From Magnetospirillum gryphiswaldense MSR-1 v2 (lineage in GTDB: Bacteria; Pseudomonadota; Alphaproteobacteria; Rhodospirillales; Magnetospirillaceae): a stretch of 64,000 nt of DNA. Shown here piece after piece: positions 45,149 to 54,987 of the stretch (the stretch's first letter is position 1; each line of letters opens with the position of its first letter). The notes beneath the pieces are model-generated. The model made no database searches. It was not told the DNA's origin and saw nothing but the letters and a program-made list of their open reading frames with translations. The DNA lies in contig NC_023065.1 in assembly GCF_000513295.1 (NCBI RefSeq), positions 2,216,501 through 2,280,500 of the forward strand. Direction: 5' to 3'. A program made the position numbers and the translations under genes.

Positions 45149-46081
45149 ATGTGGAAGTCCCTGGCGCTATGTGTGCCGCTGCTGGCCCTGTCCTCGGCCC
45201 CGGTCTTGGCCGAGGTGCCCAAGGTGGTGGCGTCGATCCAGCCGTTGCACTCGCTGGCCGCCATGGTCATGGACGGCATCGGCCAGCCGACCTTGCTGGT
45301 CAGCGGCACGGCGTCGGAACACGGCTATACGCTGAAGCCGTCGGACATGCGGGTGCTGGAACAGGCCGAAATCGCGGTGATCGTCGATACCGGCTATGAA
45401 ACATTTCTGGCCAAGCCGCTGAAATCCCGGGGCAAGAAGATCGACGTGGTGGCCATGGCCGATCTGCCCGGCATGACCGTGCTGGAGCCGCGTGCAGGCG
45501 GTCTGTGGGACGGCCACCACGAAAAGCACGACCACGACAGTCATGGTCACGACCACCATGACCAATTGGACGGCCATCTGTGGCTGAACACCAGCAATGC
45601 CCAAATTCTGGTGACGGCGCTGACCGAAATGCTGGCGGAAAAGGATCCGGCCAACGCCCTTGCCTATCGCCGCAACGCTGACACCGCCAAGACCCGCTTG
45701 GCCGCCCTGGATGCCCAATTGCGCGACACTCTGGCCCCGATCAAGGACCGCCCCTATGTGGTGTTCCATGATGCCTATCAATATTTCGAGGCGCGTTACG
45801 GCCTGTCGCCCGCCGGTTCCATCACCGTCGACCCCGACCGCCCGCCGCCGCCCAAGCGTCTGGCGGCGCTGAAGGACAAGCTGGTGCAAGCCAAGGCGGC
45901 CTGTGTGTTCCGCGAGCCGCAATTCCCTGCCCCCATCGTCGAAACCCTGGCCAAGGCGGCCAACGCCAAGACCGGCCTGCTCGACCCGCAAGGCGCGGCG
46001 CTGCCGCCCGGCCCCGATCTGTACCCGGCACTCATGACCAATCTGGCCGATTCCTTGACCAAGTGCCTGTCGGCACCTTAA
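45149..46081 (+). CDS. znuA: Zinc ABC transporter substrate-binding protein ZnuA
   Basis: A 310-residue periplasmic cluster A-I binding protein. The signal peptide ends near LAEVPK (about residue 22). A histidine-rich flexible loop ([16 protein letters not shown], about residues 124-139) is typical of ZnuA. Zinc ligands include the His in [11 protein letters not shown] and DGHLWLN. It delivers Zn2+ to ZnuB/ZnuC, which are encoded divergently. It is followed by hisI and a COG0523 GTPase gene on the same strand. Confidence 0.95.
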   Translation: MWKSLALCVPLLALSSAPVLAEVPKVVASIQPLHSLAAMVMDGIGQPTLLVSGTASEHGYTLKPSDMRVLEQAEIAVIVDTGYETFLAKPLKSRGKKIDVVAMADLPGMTVLEPRAGGLWDGHHEKHDHDSHGHDHHDQLDGHLWLNTSNAQILVTALTEMLAEKDPANALAYRRNADTAKTRLAALDAQLRDTLAPIKDRPYVVFHDAYQYFEARYGLSPAGSITVDPDRPPPPKRLAALKDKLVQAKAACVFREPQFPAPIVETLAKAANAKTGLLDPQGAALPPGPDLYPALMTNLADSLTKCLSAP

Positions 46082-46112
46082 TACCAGGGGACAGCATTCC
46101 CCGGAGACGATC

Positions 46113-46502
46113 ATGACCCAGTTCGACGCCGCCCTGGCCGCCATCAAGTTCAATGAAGACGGTCTGGTCCCAGCCATCGCCCAGCAGCACGACAGCGGCG
46201 AAGTGCTGATGATGGCGTGGATGAACGCCGAAGCGGTGCGCGAGACGCTGGAAACCGGTCGCGTCTGCTATTGGTCGCGCTCGCGCCAGGGATTGTGGCG
46301 CAAGGGCGAGACCTCGGGCCAGCAGCAACGCCTGAAGGAATTGCTGATCGATTGCGACGGCGACACCTTGCTAGTCAAGGTCGATCAGGATGGCGTCGCC
46401 TGCCATACCGGTCGGCGCACCTGCTTTTATACCGCCGCCCGCGGCGATGATCTGGTGGAAGTGGAACAGGTCAGGATCGACCCCAAGGAACTCTACAAAT
46501 AA
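46113..46502 (+). CDS. hisI: Phosphoribosyl-AMP cyclohydrolase
   Basis: A 129-residue HisI that opens the purine ring of PR-AMP in histidine biosynthesis. The Mg2+ motif DCDGD near residue 81 and zinc cysteines (DCDGD, VACHTG, RTCFY) are present. It is not with other his genes; it lies between znuA and a zinc-linked GTPase gene and overlaps the latter by one base. HisI paralogues near COG0523 proteins are known in zinc-homeostasis clusters. Whether this is the sole hisI of the genome cannot be seen here. Confidence 0.93.
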   Translation: MTQFDAALAAIKFNEDGLVPAIAQQHDSGEVLMMAWMNAEAVRETLETGRVCYWSRSRQGLWRKGETSGQQQRLKELLIDCDGDTLLVKVDQDGVACHTGRRTCFYTAARGDDLVEVEQVRIDPKELYK

Positions 46503-47539
46503 TGGATACCATCCCCGTCACCGTGCTGACCGGCTTTTTGGGCAGCGGCAAGACCACGCTGCTCAACCATCTTCTCGCCCATCCCGGCTTGGCCCAGACC
46601 GCCGTGCTGATCAACGAATTCGGCGAAATCGGCCTGGACCATCTGCTGGTCAAGCACGTGGCCGAGGATATCGTCCTGCTCAATTCCGGCTGCCTGTGCT
46701 GCACCGTGCGCGGCGACATGGTCAACGCGCTGCGCGACCTGTTCCTGAAACGGGTCAAGGGCGAGGTGCCGGACTTCACCCGCGTCATCATCGAAACCAC
46801 CGGTCTGGCCGACCCTGCCCCGATCATCCATACCCTGATGACCGACCCGCTGCTGGCCAGCCGCTATCGCCTGGACGGCATCGTCGCCACCGTGGATGGC
46901 GTCAACGGCGCACGGACGCTGGACAACCACGCCGAAGCGGTCAAACAGGCGGCCATCGCCGACCGGCTGGTGCTGACCAAGACCGACATCGCCGATTATA
47001 CCGCCATCGAGGTACTGCACGCCCGTCTGCGCCAGTTGAACCCCGCCGCTCCCATCCTACGCGCCGATAACGGCAAGCTCGACCCGGCGGAAATCCTGGA
47101 TGCCGGCCTGTTCAACGACCGCGACAAGATCCCCGACGTGCGCAAATGGCTGAACGCCGAGGCCTATGCCGACGAAAATCACCACGACCACCACCACCAC
47201 GACGTCAACCGCCATGACGATCGGGTGGCCGCCTTCGTCTTCACCACCGATACCCCGGTCAGTTGGCCGGCGCTGTCCTTCGCCCTGGAATTGCTGATTT
47301 CCAACAAGGGCGAGAACATCTTGCGGGTCAAGGGCATCGTCAACGCCATCGGCCACGACAAACCGCTGGCCATCCACGGCGTCCAGCACGTGTTTCACCC
47401 ACCCGCCGCCCTGGAATGCTGGCCCGATGCCGACCAGCGCACCCGCATCGTCTTCATCACCCGCGATTTCGGCCGCGAAGCCATCGAGCGCATGCTGGGC
47501 GGGGTGTTGACCATCGCCGAGGAAACCGGAGTCAATTAA
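46502..47539 (+). CDS. COG0523-family GTPase, probable zinc metallochaperone (ZigA/YjiA-like)
   Basis: A 345-residue G3E GTPase with Walker A (GFLGSGKTTLLNHLL), the metal-binding GCLCC motif (about residue 64), Walker B-like (IIETTGLADP) and a TKTD guanine-specificity motif. A His-rich linker (HHDHHHHDVNRHDD) precedes the CobW C-terminal domain. It shares an operon with znuA and hisI downstream of a Zur-like box, so zinc insertion into client enzymes under zinc limitation is more likely than cobalamin synthesis. The client may be HisI itself, which is inference. Confidence 0.9.
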   Translation: MDTIPVTVLTGFLGSGKTTLLNHLLAHPGLAQTAVLINEFGEIGLDHLLVKHVAEDIVLLNSGCLCCTVRGDMVNALRDLFLKRVKGEVPDFTRVIIETTGLADPAPIIHTLMTDPLLASRYRLDGIVATVDGVNGARTLDNHAEAVKQAAIADRLVLTKTDIADYTAIEVLHARLRQLNPAAPILRADNGKLDPAEILDAGLFNDRDKIPDVRKWLNAEAYADENHHDHHHHDVNRHDDRVAAFVFTTDTPVSWPALSFALELLISNKGENILRVKGIVNAIGHDKPLAIHGVQHVFHPPAALECWPDADQRTRIVFITRDFGREAIERMLGGVLTIAEETGVN

Positions 47540-47645
47540 GAATCCACATTAGAATTGTTATTGATTTGCATCTGCGAATGGTCTAGCGTTCCACTCAGAT
47601 GTTGGCCTCTCCGAGGTCAGCCTCCCTCTCTAAGACAACTCCTTC

Positions 47646-47680
47646 GCCGCCCGCCTCCCCCCCTTGGCGGGCGGCTTTTT
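47646..47680 (+). terminator. Strong terminator after the zinc operon
   Basis: Perfect 10-bp arms GCCGCCCGCC / GGCGGGCGGC with a 10-base loop, followed by TTTTT. It lies about 110 bases past the GTPase stop and closes the znuA-hisI-GTPase operon. Confidence 0.88.
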
Positions 47681-47690
47681 CTTGGCCCCG

Positions 47691-47708
47691 CCGTCACCGT
47701 CTTGTAAC
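47691..47708 (+). promoter_or_regulatory. Weak Pho-box-like repeat upstream of the ugpB-like gene
   Basis: Two heptamers 11 bases apart, CCGTCAC and TTGTAAC, match the PhoB half-site CTGTCAT at 5/7 and 4/7. They lie about 60 bases before the start codon. Glycerol-3-phosphate binding proteins are often phosphate-controlled. The match is weak. Confidence 0.25.
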
Positions 47709-47764
47709 TCTTGGTGGATTTGCCTTCCCTCTTCAACTCTGCTATCCAGAAGAGGGAGAGAGGG

Positions 47765-49099
47765 ATGATGAAGCCTTTTGTTCGTATTGGGTACATCCTG
47801 GCCTGCTGCGCCTTGTTGACCGTCGGCAGCGGACGAGCCTGGGCCAAGACCGACCTGATCTGGTGGCATTCCATGCCCGGCGCCCTGGGGGCGTGGATCG
47901 ACGATCTGGCCAACGGTTTCAACAGCCAAAATCCCGACTATCGCATCGTCCCCAAGTACCAGGGCAGCTACGATGCCAGTATGCAGGCGGCCTTGGCCGC
48001 CCACGGCCAGGGCAAGGCGCCGCATATGGTACAGGTGTTCGAGGTCGGCACCGCCACCATGATGGCGGCACGCGACGTCATCCGCCCGGTCTATGAGGTG
48101 ATGGCCCAGGCCGGGCTGGATTTTCTCGACAACGCTTATCTGCCGGCGGTGCAGCTTTATTATTCCAGTCTGGACGGCAAATTACTGTCGCTGCCGCTCA
48201 ATTCCTCCACCCCGGTGCTGGTGGTCAGCCGCAAGGCACTGGCTCAGGCCGGCGTGCCCCCCGGCCAGGTGCCGACCACTTGGCCCGAGGTGGAAACCAT
48301 GGCCCGCAGCCTGCTGAAATCCGGCTATGAATGCGGTTTCACCAGCCAGTGGCAATCGTGGATCTTGCTGGAAAACATGTCGGCCTGGCACGACGTGCCC
48401 TTCGCCAGCAAGCAGAACGGCATCGGCGGCATCGATATCGAGTTGAAGTTCAACTCCCCCTTCCACGTCCACCATGTGGAAAAGCTGGCATCCTGGGTCA
48501 AGGACAAGGTGTTCGTGCCCATCGGGCGGCGCGACGAAGCCTTGGCCAAGTTCCTGGACGGCACCTGCCCCATGCTGCTGGCCACCTCGGCCTCCTATGG
48601 TGAATTGAAGGCGAGCACGAACCGGGATTTCGCCATCGGCATGCTGCCCTATTGGCCGGAAATCCAGTGGGCGCCGCGCAATTCCATCATCGGCGGCGCC
48701 ACCCTTTGGGTGATGAACGGCCATCCGCCTGGCGATTACACCGGCATCGCCCAATTCTTCCAGTATCTGTCGACCCCCGAGGTGCAGGCGGCGTCGCATC
48801 AACGCACCGGCTATCTGCCCATCACCCGCGCCGCCTATTCACTGTCGCGGCGCCAGGGGTTTTATGAAGGCAATCCCGAGGCGGAGATGGCCATCAAGCA
48901 GATCACCTTGCACTGGCCGACGGAAAACTCGCGCGGGGTCCGCCTGGGCAATTTCGTCGCCATTCGCGCCGTCATCGACCAGCAACTGGACGCCATCTGG
49001 GCCGGCAAGGTCACCGCCCAGCAAGGCCTGGACGAAGCCGTGCGCAGGGGTAATGAATTGCTGAAAGCCTTCGCCCGCGACGTCACCGTCAAACGCTGA
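47765..49099 (+). CDS. Glycerol-3-phosphate-type ABC substrate-binding protein (UgpB-like), orphan
   Basis: A 444-residue periplasmic binding protein of the family 1 (maltose/UgpB) type. The signal peptide ends near RAWAK (about residue 27). Segments LIWWHSMPGALGAWIDDLAN, SLPLNSSTPVL and FTSQWQSWILLEN are those that distinguish UgpB from sugar-binding relatives. It binds sn-glycerol 3-phosphate or its diesters. No permease or ATPase gene of this system is adjacent. Start codons at 47765 and 47768 are both possible. It converges on an esterase gene with 11 bases of overlap. Confidence 0.85.
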   Translation: MMKPFVRIGYILACCALLTVGSGRAWAKTDLIWWHSMPGALGAWIDDLANGFNSQNPDYRIVPKYQGSYDASMQAALAAHGQGKAPHMVQVFEVGTATMMAARDVIRPVYEVMAQAGLDFLDNAYLPAVQLYYSSLDGKLLSLPLNSSTPVLVVSRKALAQAGVPPGQVPTTWPEVETMARSLLKSGYECGFTSQWQSWILLENMSAWHDVPFASKQNGIGGIDIELKFNSPFHVHHVEKLASWVKDKVFVPIGRRDEALAKFLDGTCPMLLATSASYGELKASTNRDFAIGMLPYWPEIQWAPRNSIIGGATLWVMNGHPPGDYTGIAQFFQYLSTPEVQAASHQRTGYLPITRAAYSLSRRQGFYEGNPEAEMAIKQITLHWPTENSRGVRLGNFVAIRAVIDQQLDAIWAGKVTAQQGLDEAVRRGNELLKAFARDVTVKR

Positions 49100-49856
49100 G
49101 GAAGTCGATCACCGCCTGGGTGAACTCCGCCGGCTTGTCGGCATGGACCCAATGGCCCGCGCCCTCCACCGCCTGCCATTTGGCCCGGGGGAAGAAGCCG
49201 GTGATGACATCCTCATGGCTGGGCAGCACGTAATCCGATTGTGCCCCGTGCAGGAACAGCGCCGGGCCATCGTAATGCGTCCCATCGGCCACGTGGGGGA
49301 AACCCAGAATATCGTCCATGGCCGCCCCCAACACCGCCAGATTGGGGCGCCAGCGGTACGAACCGGGCTGACCGTCCAGATTTTGCATCAGGAACGCGCG
49401 CACACGCGCATCGTCGATCACCCCGTGCATGGCCAGTTCCACATCGCCGCGCCGCTGGGCGGTGGCAATGGGGGCGGCGCGCATGGCCTTGATATAGGGG
49501 GCGAAGGTGTGGGTGTACTTGACCGGGGCGATGTCGACCACCACCAGACGCTCGACCAGTTGCGGCTGGGTCAAGGCCAGCATCATCGCCGCCTTGCCGC
49601 CCATGGAATGGCCGATCACCGCCGCCCGTCCGCCGCATCGGGCCTTGATGAACGCGGCGATCTGACGGGCCATGAACGGATAATCCATGCTCTCCGACCA
49701 CGGCGAGGCGCCGTGATTGGGCATGTCGACGGCCATGACACGACGACTTTCACCCAATTTGGTGGCGATGCCGCCCCAGTTGCGGGCCGAGCCCAGCAAT
49801 CCATGCAAAATGACCAGCGGTGCGCCGCTGCCGGCTTCGATGACGGAGAGGTTCAT
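49089..49856 (-). CDS. Alpha/beta-fold hydrolase (YbfF-like esterase)
   Basis: A 255-residue alpha/beta hydrolase. The oxyanion-hole segment LHGLLGSARNW, nucleophile elbow GHSMGGK (Ser about residue 90), later Asp, and the catalytic His in GAGHWVHADKP are intact. The sequence is close to the YbfF esterase branch. The ATG at 49856 starts five bases after the ABC ATPase gene stop, so it is probably the tail of the aap operon; a TTG three codons upstream would overlap that gene. Physiological substrate unknown. Confidence 0.88.
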   Translation of the reverse strand: MNLSVIEAGSGAPLVILHGLLGSARNWGGIATKLGESRRVMAVDMPNHGASPWSESMDYPFMARQIAAFIKARCGGRAAVIGHSMGGKAAMMLALTQPQLVERLVVVDIAPVKYTHTFAPYIKAMRAAPIATAQRRGDVELAMHGVIDDARVRAFLMQNLDGQPGSYRWRPNLAVLGAAMDDILGFPHVADGTHYDGPALFLHGAQSDYVLPSHEDVITGFFPRAKWQAVEGAGHWVHADKPAEFTQAVIDFLSV

Positions 49857-49861
49857 GGAAT

Positions 49862-50605
<744 letters not shown>

Positions 50606-50613
50606 GGAGGCTC

Positions 50614-51756
50614 CTATCGGCGGGTGCCGGTGGCAAGCTCGCGCTCGAGCCACTGGCTATAACGGGACATGAAGAAGCAAAAGGCCCAATAGACCAGGGC
50701 GGCGGCCACATAACCCTCGACGAAGAACGGGCGCCATTCCGGGTCGGCCAGGGCGGCCTTGGTCGCCGCCAGCAGGTCGTACAGGCCGACGATGGTCACC
50801 AGCGAGGTATCCTTGAAGCAGGAAATGAACTGGTTGACGATGGGCGGAATCACCAGCCGCAACGCCTGCGGCAGCACGATCAGCCGCATCTTGCGCCAGT
50901 ACGACAGCCCCAGGGCGTCGGCGGCCTCTTCCTGACCGCGCGGAATGGCCTGAAGACCGCCGCGCACCGCTTCCGCCAGATAGGCGGCGGTGAACAGGGT
51001 CATGCCGGCCAGAGCCCGCAGCAGTTTGTCGATGGTCACGCCCTCGGGCAGAAACAGCGGGAACATGACCGACGCCATGAACAGCACGCTGACCAGCGGC
51101 ACGCCGCGCACCAACTCGATATAGCCGGTGCAGATGGCCTTGATCGCCGGCAGGTTCGAGCGCCGGCCCAAGGCCAGCACGATGGACAGCGGGAAGGCCA
51201 GGACGATGCCCAGAAGCGCCAGCCCCAAGGTCAGCGGCAAGCCACCCCATTGCGCCGTTTCCACATAGGTCAGGCCGAAAAAGCCGCCCCACATCAGCCA
51301 CGCCACCACCACCACCGTACCCAGCCAGGCATAGCCCAGGGCCGGTCGCCAAAAGCGCCGAAGCGCGCTGGTGGCCAGCATGGCGATGACGATGGCCGTG
51401 GCCAGCAGCGGGCGCCAATGCTGATCATAGGGATAGACCCCGAACAGCATCAGTCGGTTCTTTTCCCCCATCAGCGCCCAGCAGGCGCCGGTGCTGTCGC
51501 GACAGGCGGCGGCGGTGCCGTCGGCCACGCTCCAGGTGGCGTTGAACAGCCCCCACGACAGCAGGGGCGGCACCGTTTCCCACAGCAGCAGCAGGGCCAG
51601 CAGGGTCAGGATAGTGTTGGGCACGCTGTCGAACAGATTGCTTTTGGCCCAAGACAGCGGTTTCCACACTGAATTGGCCGGCGCCACCGCCATGGATGGC
51701 TCTTCCACGTCGGCGGCGGCAATGGCGTTGTGGATGTCGTCTTCGGGTTTGATCAT
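50614..51756 (-). CDS. aapM: General L-amino-acid ABC transporter permease AapM
   Basis: A 380-residue permease, longer than GlnP-type permeases because of an N-terminal extension with extra helices and a periplasmic loop (about residues 60-120), as is typical for AapM. The binding-protein-dependent inner membrane signature region (EAADALGLSYWRKMRLIVLPQ) is present. It overlaps aapQ by ATGA and pairs with it as heterodimer. Confidence 0.93.
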   Translation of the reverse strand: MIKPEDDIHNAIAAADVEEPSMAVAPANSVWKPLSWAKSNLFDSVPNTILTLLALLLLWETVPPLLSWGLFNATWSVADGTAAACRDSTGACWALMGEKNRLMLFGVYPYDQHWRPLLATAIVIAMLATSALRRFWRPALGYAWLGTVVVVAWLMWGGFFGLTYVETAQWGGLPLTLGLALLGIVLAFPLSIVLALGRRSNLPAIKAICTGYIELVRGVPLVSVLFMASVMFPLFLPEGVTIDKLLRALAGMTLFTAAYLAEAVRGGLQAIPRGQEEAADALGLSYWRKMRLIVLPQALRLVIPPIVNQFISCFKDTSLVTIVGLYDLLAATKAALADPEWRPFFVEGYVAAALVYWAFCFFMSRYSQWLERELATGTRR

Positions 51757-52937
51757 CGGCTCACCAGCGCCACTTTCGCGTTGTACCAGTTCATCAGCAG
51801 GGACAGCGCCAGGGAAATGACCAGGAACACCGCCATGGTCAGGGCCACGCCCTCGACCGCCTGACCGGTCTGGTTGATGGCGGTGTTGGCGACGCTGACC
51901 AGATCGGGGTAGCCGATGGCCACCGCCAGCGAGGAATTCTTCAACAGGTTGAGATATTGACTGGTCAGCGGCGGCACGATCACCCGAAGCGCCTGGGGCA
52001 ACACCACCAGCCGCAGGGTCTTGGCCCGCGACAGGCCCAGGGACAACGCCGCCTCGGTTTGGCCATGGGGCACCGCCAGGATGCCGGACCGCACGATCTC
52101 GGCGATGAAGCTGGCGGTATAGACGGTCAGACCGGCCAGCAGGGCGGCGAATTCCGGCGACAGATCGGCGCCGCCTTGGAAATTGAAGCCCTTAAGCTCG
52201 GGGATGCTCCACACCAGGGGCGTGCCGGTCACCAGGAAGCCGAGCCAGGGCAGAACCACCAGACCGGCCAAGCCCACCGACAGCCAGGGAAACGGACGAC
52301 CGGTGCGGTACAGACGGTTGATGGCCCAGCGCCGCAGCACGAACAGACCGATGAAAGCCGCCGCCAACAGCAGCATGGCCAGCCAATAGCTGTCATGCCA
52401 TTCCGGCACCGGCACCTTCAGCCCGCGATTGGAGATGAACACTCCCAAGCCCAAATCCAAGGCTTGGCGCGGTCCCGGCAAGGCGGTGACGATGCCGTAC
52501 CAGACGAACAATTGCAAAAGCAGGGGAACGTTGCGCACCGTCTCCACATAAAAGGTGGCGAGACGGGCGACCAGCCAGTTGCGCGACAGCCGGGCAATGC
52601 CCACCACCAGCCCCAGCAGCGAGGCCAGGGCAATGCCCAGCACCGCCACTTTCAAGGTATTGAGCACGCCGACGACCAAGGCACGCAGATAGGTGTCGGC
52701 GGCGGAATAGGCGATCAAACCCTCGCCGATATCGAAACCGGCTTCCTGGCCCATGAAGCCGAAGCCGGTGGCGATGCCGCGGGCGGCCAAATTGGCCAGG
52801 GTGTTATGAACCAGATACCAGCCCAAGGCCAAGACCCCGGCCACCACCGCCACCTGATAGACGATGCCGCGAAAGCGGGCGCTGTAGACCAGCGCCCGCA
52901 ACGTGGCCGGCTGCTTCACCTGCCGCCCGCTCAACAC
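51753..52937 (-). CDS. aapQ: General L-amino-acid ABC transporter permease AapQ
   Basis: A 394-residue permease with about 8 helices. The C-terminal EAA loop (TEAALSLGLSRAKTLRLVVL) and the RNVPLLLQLFVWY segment match AapQ. It lies directly after aapJ and overlaps aapM. GTG at 52937 is taken as the start, with a GGCGGGG-type site upstream; a TTG immediately follows it as an alternative. Confidence 0.93.
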   Translation of the reverse strand: MLSGRQVKQPATLRALVYSARFRGIVYQVAVVAGVLALGWYLVHNTLANLAARGIATGFGFMGQEAGFDIGEGLIAYSAADTYLRALVVGVLNTLKVAVLGIALASLLGLVVGIARLSRNWLVARLATFYVETVRNVPLLLQLFVWYGIVTALPGPRQALDLGLGVFISNRGLKVPVPEWHDSYWLAMLLLAAAFIGLFVLRRWAINRLYRTGRPFPWLSVGLAGLVVLPWLGFLVTGTPLVWSIPELKGFNFQGGADLSPEFAALLAGLTVYTASFIAEIVRSGILAVPHGQTEAALSLGLSRAKTLRLVVLPQALRVIVPPLTSQYLNLLKNSSLAVAIGYPDLVSVANTAINQTGQAVEGVALTMAVFLVISLALSLLMNWYNAKVALVSR

Positions 52938-52949
52938 CAGTACCCCGCC

Positions 52950-53972
52950 TTACTTGAACGGCGGGGCGTACATCAGTCCGCCCTGGGTATAAAGGGCGTT
53001 CTGACCGCGGGCGATCTTCAGCTTGGACCCCGAACCGACATTGCGGTCGAAGCTTTCGCCGTAATTACCCACCTGCTTGATGATGGTCTTGGCCCAGGCC
53101 TCGTCCAGGCCCAGGGCCTTGCCGTTGCCGGCGGTCACGCCCAGCAGGCGCTTGATTTCCGGGTCGGGCGACGACGCCGCCATCTGGTCCACATTGGCCA
53201 TGGTCACGCCCTTTTCCTCGGCGGCGATCATGGCATAGATGGACCAGCGCACCACATCCATCCACTGGTCGTCACCATGGCGCACGGCCACCGCCAGCGG
53301 TTCCTTGGAAATCAGTTCCGGCAGGATGAGGTAATCGGCGGGATTGGGCATTTCGTTGGCGCGGATGGCCGCCAACTGCGAAGCGTCGGACGTGTAGACG
53401 TCGCAGCGCCCGGCGATGAAGGCCGAGGCCAGTTCCTCGTTCTTTTCGATGACCACCGGCTTGTAGGTCATCTTGTTGGCGCGGAACCAGTCGGCCAGAT
53501 TCTGTTCGGTGGTGGTGCCGGGCAAGACGCAGACGGTGGCGCCGTTCAGTTCCTTGGCCGCCTTGACCCCCAGCTTGGTGGGAACCATGAAGCCCTGGCC
53601 GTCATAGTAATTGGTGACGGTGAAATTGAGCCCGTTGGCGGTGTCGCGCGACAGGGTCCAGGTGGTGTTGCGGGCCAGCAGGTCGATTTCGCCCGATTGC
53701 AGCGCCGGCAGGCGTTGCTGGGCCGACAGCGGCGTGTACTTGACCTTGGATGCGTCGCCGAACACCGCCGCCGCGACGGCGCGACAGGCATCCACATCCA
53801 GACCGCTCCAATTACCCTTGTCGTCAGGGGCGGAGAAGCCGTACAGACCCAGGTTCACACCGCATTGCACGAAACCCTTGGCCTTGACCGCATCCACGGT
53901 CGGACCGGCCCAAGCGGGCATCGAGGTAACGGCCAGAGCGGCGGCGATGGCACATGCCTTGAACGCTTTCAT
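52950..53972 (-). CDS. aapJ: General L-amino-acid ABC transporter substrate-binding protein AapJ
   Basis: A 340-residue periplasmic family 3 binding protein. The signal peptide ends at AWAG (about residue 23). The mature start (TVDAVKAKGFVQCGVN), the LDVDACRAVAAAVFGD block and the NYGESFDRN segment near the C-terminus are AapJ-specific. The ATG at 53972 has a GGGGGAG ribosome-binding site. It is first in the aapJQMP operon. The roughly 260 bases upstream contain the promoter region and a terminator for the next minus-strand gene. Confidence 0.94.
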   Translation of the reverse strand: MKAFKACAIAAALAVTSMPAWAGPTVDAVKAKGFVQCGVNLGLYGFSAPDDKGNWSGLDVDACRAVAAAVFGDASKVKYTPLSAQQRLPALQSGEIDLLARNTTWTLSRDTANGLNFTVTNYYDGQGFMVPTKLGVKAAKELNGATVCVLPGTTTEQNLADWFRANKMTYKPVVIEKNEELASAFIAGRCDVYTSDASQLAAIRANEMPNPADYLILPELISKEPLAVAVRHGDDQWMDVVRWSIYAMIAAEEKGVTMANVDQMAASSPDPEIKRLLGVTAGNGKALGLDEAWAKTIIKQVGNYGESFDRNVGSGSKLKIARGQNALYTQGGLMYAPPFK

Positions 53973-54203
53973 AGGTTCTCCCCCATTGACTGATGGATGA
54001 AACAGGCTAAGCCGTAAAACGGCGAAGGTCCAGGTGGTATCACCATGACCGTGCAAGTTTCATTACAGGTAGGGAGCCGACATCGCCATTACCAGAGCAC
54101 CCTGGCAGGGAACGCACAGACCGGTAGCGGCGAATGGGGGGGGCAGGTCGAGACGACCGTATCAAAGGACGGGATCGACGGCGCGACCCCGTTTTCCTTG
54201 ATC

Positions 54204-54223
54204 AAAACCGCTGCGGACAGCGG
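54204..54223 (-). terminator. Terminator of the 47-residue gene
   Basis: Minus-strand hairpin CCGCTG-TCCG-CAGCGG followed by TTTT, starting about 10 bases past the stop codon of the small gene at 54232. The tail then contains GATC before further A/T, so the T run is short. Confidence 0.6.
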
Positions 54224-54231
54224 CACACAGC

Positions 54232-54375
54232 TTACGCGGCCATGGCCGCCTGATTTTGGCGCAACAGCAGTTCGACCACGGCCAACTGCCAGATACGGGT
54301 ACCTTCGGCCTTGGCATCGCTGGCGATCTGGCGCAGCTCTTCCAGGGACAGGTTACGGATCCATTCTTCCAACAT
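54232..54375 (-). CDS. 47-residue hypothetical helical protein
   Basis: A 47-codon frame with an ATG start and a GGAGG ribosome-binding site ten bases upstream, GC-rich third positions and its own terminator downstream. The product is acidic and helical at the start (MLEEWIRNLSLEELRQIASD) and ends with a leucine-rich amphipathic helix (LAVVELLLRQNQ). No transmembrane helix is evident. It lies between the tRNA-Arg gene and aapJ on the same strand. I do not recognise a family. The gene signals are unusually complete for its size. Confidence 0.65.
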   Translation of the reverse strand: MLEEWIRNLSLEELRQIASDAKAEGTRIWQLAVVELLLRQNQAAMAA

Positions 54376-54551
54376 AATTCAACAACCTCCAGATTGTTGC
54401 GGCGCAGCATACATGGAAGTGCAATGGTCCGACCACCACCGCCAATGCATCGGAGGCATGTGCGGATTGCAAGAGCTTGTGGATTTCCGTCATTGCGCTG
54501 GCTCCCGCCCCGGTAAATGGAGAGGATATTGGCCAAAACGCAGACAGCCCA

Positions 54552-54628
54552 TGGCGCGCCCTGCTGGATTCGAACCAGCGACCTACCGCTTAGAAGGCGG
54601 TTGCTCTATCCGACTGAGCTAAGGGCGC
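54552..54628 (-). tRNA. tRNA-Arg (anticodon UCU)
   Basis: A 77-nt cloverleaf on the minus strand. Acceptor arms GCGCCCT / AGGGCGC pair fully; the anticodon stem ACCGC / GCGGT encloses loop CTTCTAA with anticodon TCT at 34-36. The T arm has GCTGG-TTCGAAT-CCAGC. The 3' CCA is encoded in the DNA. Confidence 0.95.
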
Positions 54629-54642
54629 CCGTGCGTGGGGGC

Positions 54643-54951
54643 TTAGAAGCGACCGAATTCCAGCTTGTCGAAGCGGAAATTGTCGGAATAATTCTTGCCG
54701 CCGACCGGCTTCTTGACGGCTTCGGCGAACACCTGGAAGTCCAGGCCCTTGCGCTTGGCATAGGCCACCGCTTCTTCCTGCGAATCAAACTTGATGCGCA
54801 CCTGCTGGGTGGTGTCGTCGGACCCCAGCCAGCCCATCAACGGGTCGGCGTCCTTGCGCGCCGCCGGTTCATATTCCAGCACCCAAGCCTTGGTGTTGCC
54901 CTTGCCCGATTGCATGGCGGTCTTGGCCGGACGATAGATGCGAACCTGCAT
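54643..54951 (-). CDS. ETC complex I accessory subunit (NDUFS4-like)
   Basis: A 102-residue protein of the alphaproteobacterial NDUFS4/AQDQ family, an accessory subunit of NADH:ubiquinone oxidoreductase shared with mitochondria. Typical segments are MQVRIYRPAKTAMQSGKG, WVLEYEP and the C-terminal KNYSDNFRFDKLEFGR. The ATG at 54951 has an AAGGAGA ribosome-binding site. It lies between two tRNA genes on the same strand, as it often does alone, away from the nuo operon. Confidence 0.92.
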   Translation of the reverse strand: MQVRIYRPAKTAMQSGKGNTKAWVLEYEPAARKDADPLMGWLGSDDTTQQVRIKFDSQEEAVAYAKRKGLDFQVFAEAVKKPVGGKNYSDNFRFDKLEFGRF

Positions 54952-54987
54952 GGACGTGTCTCCTTGGGACTTCTGAACCAACCGGTT

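Noticed and set aside
46502-47539. CobW for cobalamin synthesis
   Set aside because: bluB is the only cobalamin gene in the window and is 35 kb away. The GTPase lies in a zinc operon and has a His-rich linker.
51957-53993. 678-codon plus-strand open frame
   Set aside because: Antisense to aapQ and aapJ; low-complexity Gln/His/Gly product.
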